Shown: one piece after another, positions 1 to 7,071 of the stretch | Layout of the letters: every line of letters starts with the position of its first letter | How positions within the stretch are numbered: the stretch's first letter is position 1 | Source of the DNA: CAIWHR01 sp039931775 | GTDB lineage: Bacteria > Pseudomonadota > Gammaproteobacteria > Burkholderiales > Casimicrobiaceae | DNA length: 16,200 nt | Direction: 5' to 3' | Assembly (NCBI GenBank): GCA_039931775.1 | Contig: JBDTRG010000193.1 | Coordinates: 1-16,200 of the forward strand | The notes under the pieces: model-generated | What the model was told of the DNA's origin: nothing | Database searches by the model: none | Seen by the model: only the letters and a program-made list of their open reading frames with translations | Made by a program: the position numbers and the translations under genes

Positions 1-439
1 GCGAAAGGAAGCGGAAGCCCTTTTCGGGGCCTTTGGCGAACTGCGCCTGCATCCATTTCGACTCGTCGTACAGCTTCCAGCCCTGCGGATAGCTCTCGAC
101 GAGGAAGGGCAGCGCGGTCAGGTTGAGCGTCGGGATGTGCGTCGCGTAGGTGCCAGTGCCGGTGACCGTAAAGTCGATCCCGCCGAGCTGCAGCTGTTCC
201 ACGCTCTTGGGATCGTTGGCGAGCTGGCCCGCAGGATAGATCTGCACCTTGTAGCGTCCCTGCGTGTACTCCTCGACCTTCTGCGCGAAAAGCTCCGCGG
301 CCTTCTGGCGCGCGCCACCGGGCTGGTCGGTGTGGCTGAACTTGAGCACCGTTTGCGCCTGGGCAAGTCCGGCAATCGCAAACACGGAAACGGCCGCGGC
401 CGCGGCGAGGGTGTGTTGCACGAACGATCTGCGTTTCAT
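1..439 (-). CDS. TRAP transporter substrate-binding protein, DctP family (partial)
   Basis: This is the periplasmic solute-binding subunit of a TRAP (tripartite, ion-driven) transporter, which captures an organic acid or similar solute for membrane partners DctQ/DctM. Only the first 146 codons are present; the gene runs off the left edge, and the membrane subunits would be expected beyond it. The N-terminus MKRRSFVQHTLAAAAAV is a signal peptide with a twin-arginine-like RRxF motif and a likely cleavage after AQA (about residue 28). The mature start TVLKFSHTDQPGG, then AAELFAQKVEEYTQGRYKVQIYPAGQL and the LPFLVESY segment, are typical of the DctP family. The ATG is supported by a strong Shine-Dalgarno GGAGGAG at 446-452, 6 bases upstream. 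It lies 23 bp behind the Gfo/Idh/MocA gene in the same operon. Family is confident; the transported substrate is not determinable. Confidence 0.9.
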   Translation of the reverse strand, partial: MKRRSFVQHTLAAAAAVSVFAIAGLAQAQTVLKFSHTDQPGGARQKAAELFAQKVEEYTQGRYKVQIYPAGQLANDPKSVEQLQLGGIDFTVTGTGTYATHIPTLNLTALPFLVESYPQGWKLYDESKWMQAQFAKGPEKGFRFLS

Positions 440-462
440 TTAAGACTCCTCCATGAGTGCGG

Positions 463-1542
463 TCATGCGGGAACTGCGCCGGCGGCGACCGCGTCCGGCT
501 GCAGCGGGTCGAACGAAGCAAGCTCGATGCGGCGACCTTGGGCCGCGGAGTGGTAGACCGCCTCTTGCACGCGCAGGTTGGCGAGATACTCGCGCGCCGT
601 GTTCTCGAGCGGCGCGCCGGAAACGAAGTGGGCGACGACGTGTCGCTGCAGCAGCTCGCATGCGCCGCCGCCGAAGGTGTCGTCGGGACCTCGGTCGTAG
701 GCGAGCAGCGATTCGGGTCCGTGGTGCGGCTTCCACCATAGCCGCGCATCGCCGTCGAGCCGCAGCACGCCCGCCGATCCCTCGAGCCACGCTTCACCCA
801 TCGTGCGTCGCGGGTTTTCGGCCGCATGATCGTTCAGCCGGTTGCCGTCGAAGAGGCCGGTCGCACCGCCCGCGAACTCGAAGACGATGTACCCGGCGTC
901 CTCGCCGGCGATGACGGGATTGATCCTGCGCAATCGCGCGTACACGGCGGAAATGTCGCCCATCAAGAAGCGAAAGGTGTCGATCCAGTGGATCGCCGTC
1001 TCCATGACGAGAAGGCGCGGCATCTGCTGGAAATACGGCTGGCGGTCGAGATACGCGCGCGGTCCCTGACCGTCGCCGGGACGCAGCCGGAACGCGACCG
1101 AGTGTAACGTGCCGAGCAAGCCGGTATCGATGAGGCGCCGCGCCTCGCGGTACCACGGCTCCCATCGGAAATTTTCGTGGATGATGAGCGGCACGCGTGC
1201 GCGCTCGGAAAATTCCGTCATCGCGACTGCTTCTGCGTACGACGTCCCGAACGGCTTCTGGCAGATAGTCGGAATTCCACGCGCGACGATTTGCTCCACG
1301 AATGCGCGGTGCGTCGCGGGGGGCGTGATGACGTCGACCAGGTGCGGCCGCACCGCGTCGATCGCGATGTCGAGGTCGCCGTAGACTTCGGGAATTCCGA
1401 AGCGATCCGCCAGGCTGCGCGCCTTCGCGCGATCGCGGTTGACAATCCCAACGCAGTCCGCGTCCGGAATATTGCGCCAGCCCTCGTACTGGAACTGGCT
1501 GAAGTAGCCCGCGCCGACGCCGAGCACGCGCAGCTTGCTCAC
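463..1542 (-). CDS. Gfo/Idh/MocA family NAD(P)-dependent oxidoreductase
   Basis: A 359-residue protein, normal length for the Gfo/Idh/MocA family, which oxidises sugar or cyclitol hydroxyls, or reduces the ketones, with NAD(P). The N-terminal Rossmann fold starts LRVLGVGAGYFSQ (residues 4-16). The cofactor/substrate lysine motif is QKPFG at residues 95-99 (family EKP). The candidate catalytic pair is in METAIHWID (H185, D188), at the start of the C-terminal alpha/beta sheet domain. I use the GTG at 1542 because translation from it gives the correct beta-strand start; it lies 10 nt after the stop of the upstream dehydrogenase gene, so translation is probably coupled. No strong Shine-Dalgarno is visible. 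Within the operon it may catalyse one oxidation step of an imported sugar acid. The exact substrate is unknown. Confidence 0.9.
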   Translation of the reverse strand: MSKLRVLGVGAGYFSQFQYEGWRNIPDADCVGIVNRDRAKARSLADRFGIPEVYGDLDIAIDAVRPHLVDVITPPATHRAFVEQIVARGIPTICQKPFGTSYAEAVAMTEFSERARVPLIIHENFRWEPWYREARRLIDTGLLGTLHSVAFRLRPGDGQGPRAYLDRQPYFQQMPRLLVMETAIHWIDTFRFLMGDISAVYARLRRINPVIAGEDAGYIVFEFAGGATGLFDGNRLNDHAAENPRRTMGEAWLEGSAGVLRLDGDARLWWKPHHGPESLLAYDRGPDDTFGGGACELLQRHVVAHFVSGAPLENTAREYLANLRVQEAVYHSAAQGRRIELASFDPLQPDAVAAGAVPA

Positions 1543-1552
1543 GATGCGTTCG

Positions 1553-2647
1553 TCACAGGTTCGACGCGATGGCGGCGGCGATCGCCGCCGTGCCGTCGCT
1601 TCCTGAAAATTCGTAGGGCTTCACGCTGCCGGACGCGTAGACCGCGTCGACCGCTTGCTCCAGCCGCAATGCGTCGCGCGTCAGCGCGTCGATGCCGGTC
1701 TTCTCCGCGAGCCAGTCGAGCATCATCGCCGCCGAGAGGATCGTGGCCGTCGGATTGGCCTTGCCTTGGCCGGCGATATCGGGTGCGGAGCCGTGGCACG
1801 GCTGGAACAGGCCGTGTTCATCGCCGATATCGCCCGACGGCGCCATCCCCATGCCTCCGACGAGCCCGGCGGTGAGATCGGACAGGATGTCGCCGAACAT
1901 GTTCTCGGTGACCAGCACGTCGTAATCCCACGGCTTGCGAATCATGTCGAGCGCGGTCGCGTCGATGTAGTTGTGACGCGCCTCGATGTCCGGAAAACGC
2001 TGCGCACGCTCATCGAAGATCTTGCGAAAAAAGGCCATCGAGCGGAAGACATTGGCCTTGTCCACGCACGTCACCCGACCGGGGCGGCCCCGCTCCCGGC
2101 GCCGCTGCGCGAGACGAAACGCGAAATCGTGAACGCGTTCCGACCCGGCGCGGGTGATGATCATGGTGTCCTGCGCTTCGCGGTCGCCGCTGACGATGCC
2201 CTTTCCGCGGGACGCGAAGAGCCCCTCGGTAGACTCGCGGATCACGACCAGATCGATGCTCGCGGCGCGCGGATCGGCGAGCGGCGGCGCGATGCCGGGG
2301 ATCGACCGTGCCGGTCGAACGCCGGCGTAAAGCTCGAGCTCCACCCGCAGGTCGAGCTGCGGCGCGATCTCGGTGCCGTCGGGATAGCGGATCGCGGGCC
2401 AGCCCATTGCGCCAAACAGGGTCGCGTCGGCCGCGCGCGCGGCGGCAAGGGTTGCGGGCGGCAGCGCCACGCCGGTGGCCTTGTAGTGTTGCGCGCCGGC
2501 GGGATGGTCCATGAAGCGGAACGAATAGGGCGCGTCGCGCGCGAGCCTTTCGAGGAGCGGTACCGTGGCGGCGATGACTTCCGGGCCGATCCCGTCTCCA
2601 GGCAGCACGGCGATGTCGATCACGCGGACGGCGGCGGCGATATTCAT
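1553..2647 (-). CDS. Isocitrate/isopropylmalate-type NAD dehydrogenase (beta-decarboxylating family)
   Basis: A 364-residue member of the isopropylmalate/isocitrate/tartrate dehydrogenase family, which oxidises a 2-hydroxy acid, usually with beta-decarboxylation, using NAD and a divalent metal. Visible motifs are VLPGDGIGPEV near the N-terminus, two substrate arginines spaced as in isopropylmalate dehydrogenase (LRVELELYAGVRP), a third in VVIRESTEG, lysine in CVDKANVF, metal aspartates in YIDATALD and GDILSDLTAGLVGG, and the NAD loop HGSAPDIAGQGKANPTA. The last points to NAD rather than NADP. The usual active-site tyrosine after the third arginine appears to be phenylalanine (STEGLFAS). An upstream in-frame start at 2752 would overlap the regulator by about 100 bp; the ATG at 2647 gives the family start and sits 7 bp past the regulator's stop. 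The catabolic operon context argues against a leucine-biosynthesis leuB role; a tartrate- or malate-like substrate is possible. Confidence 0.88.
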   Translation of the reverse strand: MNIAAAVRVIDIAVLPGDGIGPEVIAATVPLLERLARDAPYSFRFMDHPAGAQHYKATGVALPPATLAAARAADATLFGAMGWPAIRYPDGTEIAPQLDLRVELELYAGVRPARSIPGIAPPLADPRAASIDLVVIRESTEGLFASRGKGIVSGDREAQDTMIITRAGSERVHDFAFRLAQRRRERGRPGRVTCVDKANVFRSMAFFRKIFDERAQRFPDIEARHNYIDATALDMIRKPWDYDVLVTENMFGDILSDLTAGLVGGMGMAPSGDIGDEHGLFQPCHGSAPDIAGQGKANPTATILSAAMMLDWLAEKTGIDALTRDALRLEQAVDAVYASGSVKPYEFSGSDGTAAIAAAIASNL

Positions 2648-2654
2648 GGTGTAC

Positions 2655-3365
2655 TCACAGATTGTTGAGGCGGTATTGTTCGAGGATCGCCAGGAGCTCG
2701 CGGCTGCCGCGTTCGCGATGAGCGCGATGCGCGTCGAAGGCCCCGCGCGCATCGCCGGAACGGATCTTGTCGACGACGTCCATGTGCTCGCGCGTCGAAT
2801 GCGTCGGCTTGGGTCGCATGCGCAGCGTGACCATGCGGGCGCGGTGCGCGCGATCCCAGCAGTTCTGCACGGCTTCGATCAGCAGGCGATTGCCGGACAG
2901 CGTGATGAGGTGTTGGTGGAAGCGCTCGTCGGCGGCGGCCCAGGCGTCGAGGTCGTTGGCCTTGAGTGCGCGGCCCATGTCGCGCGACGCGTCGAGCAGC
3001 GGCTTCAGCTGCGCCTCGCTGGGCCGGCGCCGCACGGCCAGTTCCGCGGCCATCGCTTCCAGCGCCGTCAGCATCTCGTAAATGTCGCGCATGTCGTCGG
3101 CCGACACCGGCAACACGCTCATGCCGTGCCGCGGAATCACCTCGACCAGGCCCTCCCTCGCAAGCCGGATCAGCGCCTCCCGCACCGGTGTGCGGCTCAT
3201 GCCTAACTCGAGTGCGAGCGCCTGCTCGAGGGCCCGATAGCCGGGCGGCCACACGTTGTCGAGAATGCGCCGGCGCATTGTCTGATACGCGGCTTCCACG
3301 AGCGAGCCGCCGGCTGAGTCGGGCGGGGGATCCGCCTGCGCGGCGGTCCGAGGAGGCGCCTTCAT
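2655..3365 (-). CDS. GntR family transcriptional regulator, FCD (FadR/VanR-like) subfamily
   Basis: A 236-residue DNA-binding regulator. Residues about 22-88 form the GntR winged helix-turn-helix; the recognition region LGMSRTPVREALIRLAREG followed by the wing VIPRHGMSV is diagnostic. The rest is an all-helical FCD ligand-binding domain, with acidic/histidine metal-site candidates in DMRDIYEML, DERFHQHL and the C-terminal AFDAHRAHRERG. Its ATG overlaps the stop codon of the SMP-30 gene (ATGA at 3362-3365), so translation is coupled and the regulator is made with its targets. I chose this start over the longer frame reaching 3674 because the extension only reads through the SMP-30 gene. It probably represses its own operon through the palindrome at 4408-4429 and is released by a pathway intermediate; this role is inferred. 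Confidence 0.92.
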   Translation of the reverse strand: MKAPPRTAAQADPPPDSAGGSLVEAAYQTMRRRILDNVWPPGYRALEQALALELGMSRTPVREALIRLAREGLVEVIPRHGMSVLPVSADDMRDIYEMLTALEAMAAELAVRRRPSEAQLKPLLDASRDMGRALKANDLDAWAAADERFHQHLITLSGNRLLIEAVQNCWDRAHRARMVTLRMRPKPTHSTREHMDVVDKIRSGDARGAFDAHRAHRERGSRELLAILEQYRLNNL

Positions 3366-4351
3366 TCGGACCAGGCCCAGTGTGCCGGCGCGAGCCCTGC
3401 GACGGGAGAGCGAAACGAGTAGATTGCGTCGTCGAGGAGGCACCCCAGATAGGCGGTTCGACGGTCGCTGCCGCCGAACGCGATGCTCGAAATATTGCGC
3501 AGAACGCGGCCTTTCACGCCATCCAGGTGAGGCCGGCCCATCTCGCCCGCGCAATACGCCTGCTCGACCCACTCCAGATGCGCAGGATCGGTGTCCTCGA
3601 CCATCGTGGCGATGGAGCGGTCGGGCGCCACCCGCAACACGCGGTTGCTGACGATGGAGACGATCCACAGGCATCCCTCCTCGTCGAACGCCATGCCGTC
3701 CGGAAACGTTCCCGCCTCGTACTCGACGAAGGTCTCACGTCGGCCGAGACTGCTGTCGTCATGCACGCGGAATCGAGACGTACGCCGGGCGAAGGTTTCG
3801 TTGACGTAGAGCCATTCGCCACGCGCGTCGAGTGTCACCTCGTTGGTATAGCCTAAGCCGTCGGCGACGATGCGCGCGCCACGCTGGTCGACCAGGACGA
3901 CGAAGCCGTCGGCGACATCGCGGCGATACCCGAGCGCGCGCGGCACGAGGCGCGTGCTGACCGTGACCCACACCCGTTCCTTGGCGTCGTCCAGTACGAA
4001 GTTTGTGGGCGGGAGCGCGACGCCGTCCACTTCAACAAGGAATGGACGAACGCTGCCGTCCCGCGCCAGCGAGAACACGCCGCCGGCGTCTGTGCCCAAA
4101 TCCGCAAACAGAAAGGAACCGTCACGTCGGAGTGCGATGCCGTTGGGACGAGCGGGGCGGTCGGCGGCAATCTCCGCGCGATAGAGCGTTTGTTCGCCGT
4201 CCGGGCGCAGATGGGCGATCCCTCCACGCCAGTCGGCCGTGTAGAGGTCGCCGACCTGCGTGGCCAGCACGCACTCTGGACGCTGCAATCCCCGGCCCAC
4301 GCGTGCAATCGACGCGAGCTCGACTCTGGCCTCGCGGCTCGAAATCGACAT
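3362..4351 (-). CDS. SMP-30/gluconolactonase/LRE-like lactonase
   Basis: A 329-residue six-bladed beta-propeller of the SMP-30/gluconolactonase family, which hydrolyses sugar-acid lactones to the free acids using one divalent metal. Metal-ligand candidates are all present: glutamate in QRPECVL (E26), asparagine in GYTNEVTL (N170) and aspartate in FPDGMAFD (D218). The substrate-side asparagine motif LPPTNFVLDD is at about residues 113-122. There is no signal peptide, so it should be cytoplasmic. It is the first gene of the operon. The ATG is fixed by a strong AGGAGG at 4361-4366, 9 bases upstream. Its position next to two dehydrogenases fits hydrolysis of a lactone made by one of them. The specific lactone is unknown. 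Confidence 0.9.
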   Translation of the reverse strand: MSISSREARVELASIARVGRGLQRPECVLATQVGDLYTADWRGGIAHLRPDGEQTLYRAEIAADRPARPNGIALRRDGSFLFADLGTDAGGVFSLARDGSVRPFLVEVDGVALPPTNFVLDDAKERVWVTVSTRLVPRALGYRRDVADGFVVLVDQRGARIVADGLGYTNEVTLDARGEWLYVNETFARRTSRFRVHDDSSLGRRETFVEYEAGTFPDGMAFDEEGCLWIVSIVSNRVLRVAPDRSIATMVEDTDPAHLEWVEQAYCAGEMGRPHLDGVKGRVLRNISSIAFGGSDRRTAYLGCLLDDAIYSFRSPVAGLAPAHWAWSE

Positions 4352-4407
4352 TCGTAAGTTCCTCCTCGCATGCGTTGGCTCGTGCCGCCAACTTCATTTT
4401 TGTGCGT

Positions 4408-4429
4408 ACGATAACGTATACGTTATCGT
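4408..4429. promoter_or_regulatory. Perfect 22-bp palindrome, candidate GntR operator
   Basis: The half-site ACGATAACGTA is followed immediately by its exact reverse complement, giving a 22-bp perfect palindrome centred between 4418 and 4419. It lies 57 bp upstream of the SMP-30 start codon and overlies the predicted -10 box. GntR/FCD regulators bind short palindromes with a central GT/AC core, and the GTATAC centre fits. The operon's own GntR protein is the obvious candidate. That a regulator binds here is inference; the symmetry itself is seen directly. Confidence 0.75.
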
Positions 4430-4448
4430 GACGCAGCGGCGGCGTCAA
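4420..4448 (-). promoter_or_regulatory. Predicted sigma-70 promoter of the SMP-30/GntR/TRAP operon
   Basis: On the minus strand TTGACG (4443-4448) is separated by exactly 17 bp from TAACGT (4420-4425). The -35 matches consensus in five of six positions and the -10 in three of six, including the first two and last bases. The -10 is buried in the 22-bp palindrome, the geometry expected for steric repression. The transcript would carry a leader of about 60 nt including the AGGAGG ribosome site. Confidence 0.55.
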
Positions 4449-4557
4449 GAGGGCGCGACGCGCCGGCCGCTCTCATCCGGCGATCCGTAAGCACGTTGGG
4501 CTACCGCGGTATGGCCACGACACCGACGCCGTCGGGCGACGTCCCGCAATGCGCCCG

Positions 4558-5062
4558 TGACCTGCCCGGGGCTTTTCGGACCAGATGAAATTTGGCCGGG
4601 CCGATCGTTGAGCCGCTTGGATTTTCCGGACCGTTTTGACGGTTAGTTTTCGACGTTCCAAACGCCCGATTGGCGGACGAACTCCTCTGGCGCAACGTCA
4701 TTGAGAGCCATGTGAGGCCGAGTCTCATTGTAATCCCCGCCTCCAGGCTTCGATGATCGCTCTGGCATCCTCCATGGTTTCGAACCAATGCACGTTCAAA
4801 CATTCGTCGCGAAACGATCCATTGAAGCTTTCCACGTAGCATTTGTCGGTTGGCATGCCGGGGCGGCTGAAGTCGATTCTGACCTTGCAGTGATACGCCC
4901 ATAGATCGAGCAAACGGCCGGAGAATTCACCACCGTCGTCGACGAATAAGTATTTGGGCGCTTGGCGTTGTGCGGCCAATCGATTGAGCGTAGCCACCAC
5001 AGGCTCCCCACGCAGCCGCTGACCGACTTCGATGGCCAACGCGTCGCCGGTGAACACGTCAC
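4558..5062 (-). mobile_element. IS3-family insertion sequence fragment (3' half only)
   Basis: A remnant of an IS3-family element consisting of the C-terminal half of the transposase and its 3' end. The left boundary is set at 4558, where TGACCTGCCCGGGGCTTTTC begins; TG-starting ends and this position about 85 bp beyond the transposase stop fit an IS3-family terminal repeat, though the partner repeat is missing. A related motif, ATTTTCCGGACC, occurs again at 4621-4632. The right boundary, about 5060-5066, is not an IS end: transposase homology stops abruptly and short-chain dehydrogenase homology begins on the opposite strand. OrfA, the 5' half of OrfB and the other terminus are absent, so it cannot transpose by itself. 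Confidence 0.75.
4643..5062 (-). pseudogene. IS3-family transposase OrfB C-terminal remnant, frameshifted
   Basis: The translation reads DVFTGDALAIEVGQRLRGEPVV, then VDDGGEF, RIDFSRPGMPTDKCYVESFNG, and DECLNVHWFETMEDARAIIEAWRR: the catalytic core (rve domain) of an IS3-type DDE transposase. The first catalytic Asp lies at the truncation point, the second is in DDGGEF (family DNGPEF), and the Glu is in YVESFNG. After EAWRR the frame breaks: reading on in the next frame gives DYNETRPHMALNDVAPEEF and a stop at 4643, the normal IS3 C-terminus. One extra base in the four-base homopolymer at 4735-4738 explains the shift. The N-terminal half is missing. It is not functional as a transposase. Confidence 0.85.
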
Positions 5063-5064
5063 TG

Positions 5065-5478
5065 AATCTGAGCAGCACCTTCCTGAGTTGCCGTACCGCC
5101 CTGCGCCACATGCTGCCGCGCGGCAGCGGCAACCTGGTGATCATGTCGTCATTGGCCGGGCACGACGGCGGCGGCCCCGGAGCCAGCCACTACGGCGCGC
5201 CCAAGGGCGCACTGCTGAGCTAAGCCCCGGCGCCGGCCAAGGAAGTCGGCCCCCAAGGAGTGCGCGTTAATGCCATCGCGCCCGGACTGATCGCCACGCG
5301 ATTTCACGACCAGTTCAACACACCGCAGGGACGAGCCGCGGGTGTCGAACGCAGGCCCTTGCCCCGTGAAGGGCAACCCGAAGACGTGGCCAACGCGGTC
5401 ATGTACCTGAGCTCGCCGGCCGCGTCGTTCATCACCGGCGAGGTAATCGAGGTCAACGGCGGCATGGCGCTGTACTGA
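5065..5478 (+). pseudogene. Short-chain dehydrogenase/reductase (SDR) remnant, 5'-truncated with internal stop
   Basis: The C-terminal part of a classical SDR (FabG-like). Visible elements are NLSSTFLSCRTALRHMLPRG, the catalytic serine region IMSSLAG, the YxxxK motif in SHYGAPKGALL, GPQGVRVNAIAPGLIATRF, the PEDVANAVMYLSSPAASFITGEVIEVNGG tail, and a normal C-terminus ending at 5478. The Rossmann N-terminus (GxxxGxG) is missing, replaced by the IS3 fragment. An in-frame TAA at 5221-5223 lies just after the catalytic lysine, where family members usually have a short S(F/Y)TRALAKE stretch; the same frame continues intact beyond it. So the gene is broken twice. A shorter peptide could be made from 5260, but it would lack the active site. 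Confidence 0.85.
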
Positions 5479-5509
5479 GCCGGGTCGCGCAACGCGCCAA
5501 GCACCCGGC
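5479..5509 (+). other. Inverted repeat directly after the SDR remnant stop
   Basis: GCCGGGT (5479-5485) pairs with ACCCGGC (5503-5509), and the loop itself holds GCGC-aac-GCGC. It begins on the base after the SDR stop codon, the position of a terminator, but no T-run follows. It may be a Rho-independent-like hairpin or an RNA-stabilising 3' stem left from the original gene. The rest of 5510-5660 shows no gene or motif that I can support. Confidence 0.35.
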
Positions 5510-5660
5510 AACGGCCGCAGGACGAAGAAGTTGCTGGACGGCGTTACTTTCGGCGAAGCCACGGTACTGCTCGTCGCCTGCCACCAAGACAGCCGGAACG
5601 CGCCGCTTCCTTTACCACGCGCACGGAGTGTGTTCTTCGCGCAATGCTGGGGGCATCGTC

Positions 5661-5688
5661 GCAACGTCCGCTTTCTCGCTGACGTTGC
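5661..5688 (-). terminator. Hairpin downstream of the DUF2254 gene
   Basis: GCAACGTC (5661-5668) and GACGTTGC (5681-5688) form an 8-bp perfect stem with a 12-nt loop, 9 bases past the stop codon of the minus-strand DUF2254 gene. Position and stem strength suggest transcript termination or 3' end protection. There is no U-tract after it, so termination efficiency is uncertain. Confidence 0.5.
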
Positions 5689-5697
5689 AACCGCCGA

Positions 5698-7071
5698 TCA
5701 GGCATCTGCGTCCCTAACACGACCCGTCCCGGAAGCCGGCTCGAGCGCCCGCCTGGGCTGGCCGAAAACCTTCAATGCCTCGTCGAACCGCATGCGAAGC
5801 CTCGCGCGATCGTGTTCTATATCAACCGTCCCGACGGCCAGCGCCGCAACCAACCCCAGATGAAGCCTTAGCGTATCCCGGCGATGCCCGTTGTCAGTGC
5901 CTTCAGCCGCGCCGGCGATCGCGCCCAGTAGGTGCCCAATCACCGCGACGTTGCCGGGCGCATTGTTCCTGATCTGGTCGAAGGCAGTTTCAATCGCGTC
6001 ATCGAACGACCAGCCCAACAATACCAACCTGACGACGCCGTCCTCCGAGCGATGGCGAACCGGCATGGGGCGAGAGGCTAGCTGCGCTACGATCGCCCCG
6101 AGGTGATCGATGCACATGACGGCGGTGGTGGTGTCGTTGATGCCCGGCGACAGCGCCTTGAGGGCAATGTCGACGAGCTGCCGGATACCGAATCCGAACT
6201 CCTGATCGATGGTGCGAAAGGCGCGAATCGAGACCTTGGCGCGGAAAAACTCCAATGCCTCGTCGTCGAGTGCGGCGCCGGTCAACACTGTCAATAGTCG
6301 CGCGTCTCGCGCAACGAAGCTGCCCGGCGCGACGTCTACCCGGACGGTAGCGGCATGCCGGGCGGCAAACTCGACGATACGGTGTACTTCGACGTCCTGC
6401 ACGTATCCCCGCGCATCGGATCGCACGATGTGTCGGTACTGAGTCCCAGCGTCGGCACCAGTCGCGACTTCGTCGTCACTGATCTCGCAATCCTGGGTGT
6501 CTTTGGGAAACCGTTCGTCGATTGCCGCCAGGGTTTCGCCCGTGATCGATGCGATGATCGTCGACGCTTGAATCGACGTCGCGATGTGATGGATGAAAAA
6601 GACGAGCACGCCAATGCCCAGCAACGCCAGCAGCAACCCGACAAAGACGGCCAGCGAAGGAACAAATGCGCCCTCGTCGCCACTACGAATGGTTCGCAGC
6701 ACCACGAGGCAATAGGTGAAGATCCCGACGAACGATCCCAGCACCACTTGATTGCGTCGGTCGCGCATGAAGTTGCGGAGGATGCGCGACGTGTACTGTG
6801 CGGACGCGGTGACGAGTGCCGCGATGGTCAGCGAAAAAGTCAAACCCGCGATGGTGATCATCGACGAGGCGATGGTCGACAGCATGCCGCGCGAGCCTTC
6901 GGCACCTGCGCCGAACAGCAGGGGGAAGGGTGTGGCCCACTTGAACTGATAATGTTTGTCGGCCTCCACCAGCGCAAAGGCGAGCACTGCAGCACCACCA
7001 ACCATGAGGGTCGGCACAAACCACAGACTCGATCGGATGGCGCTCAAGAACGATTTGAGTTTGTCGAGCAT
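5698..7071 (-). CDS. DUF2254 domain-containing membrane protein
   Basis: A 457-residue predicted inner-membrane protein of the DUF2254 family, whose function is not established. Four membrane segments are visible in the N-terminal third: SLWFVPTLMVGGAAVLAFALV (about 16-36), TIASSMITIAGLTFSLTIAALV (67-89), VVLGSFVGIFTYCLVVLRTI (108-127) and SLAVFVGLLLALLGIGVLVFF (138-161). The remainder is soluble and contains the conserved-looking FGIRQLVDIALKALSPGINDTTTA stretch, read in two overlapping parts. I prefer the ATG at 7071 (MLDKLKSF) over the upstream start at 7179: an AGGA lies at the right distance, and the extra 36 residues are low-complexity and lack homology-like features. It is followed by a hairpin at 5661-5688. 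The neighbouring PPK2 and PRC-barrel genes on the same strand suggest a stress-related role, which is inference only. Confidence 0.85.
   Translation of the reverse strand: MLDKLKSFLSAIRSSLWFVPTLMVGGAAVLAFALVEADKHYQFKWATPFPLLFGAGAEGSRGMLSTIASSMITIAGLTFSLTIAALVTASAQYTSRILRNFMRDRRNQVVLGSFVGIFTYCLVVLRTIRSGDEGAFVPSLAVFVGLLLALLGIGVLVFFIHHIATSIQASTIIASITGETLAAIDERFPKDTQDCEISDDEVATGADAGTQYRHIVRSDARGYVQDVEVHRIVEFAARHAATVRVDVAPGSFVARDARLLTVLTGAALDDEALEFFRAKVSIRAFRTIDQEFGFGIRQLVDIALKALSPGINDTTTAVMCIDHLGAIVAQLASRPMPVRHRSEDGVVRLVLLGWSFDDAIETAFDQIRNNAPGNVAVIGHLLGAIAGAAEGTDNGHRRDTLRLHLGLVAALAVGTVDIEHDRARLRMRFDEALKVFGQPRRALEPASGTGRVRDADA

Noticed and set aside
1655..2668. 337-codon plus-strand open frame
   Set aside because: It lies antisense to the well-supported isopropylmalate-type dehydrogenase and has no recognisable motif; a GC-rich shadow frame.
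2648..2752. Upstream start for the isopropylmalate-type dehydrogenase
   Set aside because: The extension would overlap the regulator's coding region by about 100 bp and precedes the family start; the ATG at 2647 fits better.
5149..5664. Minus-strand 171-codon open frame across the SDR remnant
   Set aside because: Antisense to clear SDR homology and without motifs.
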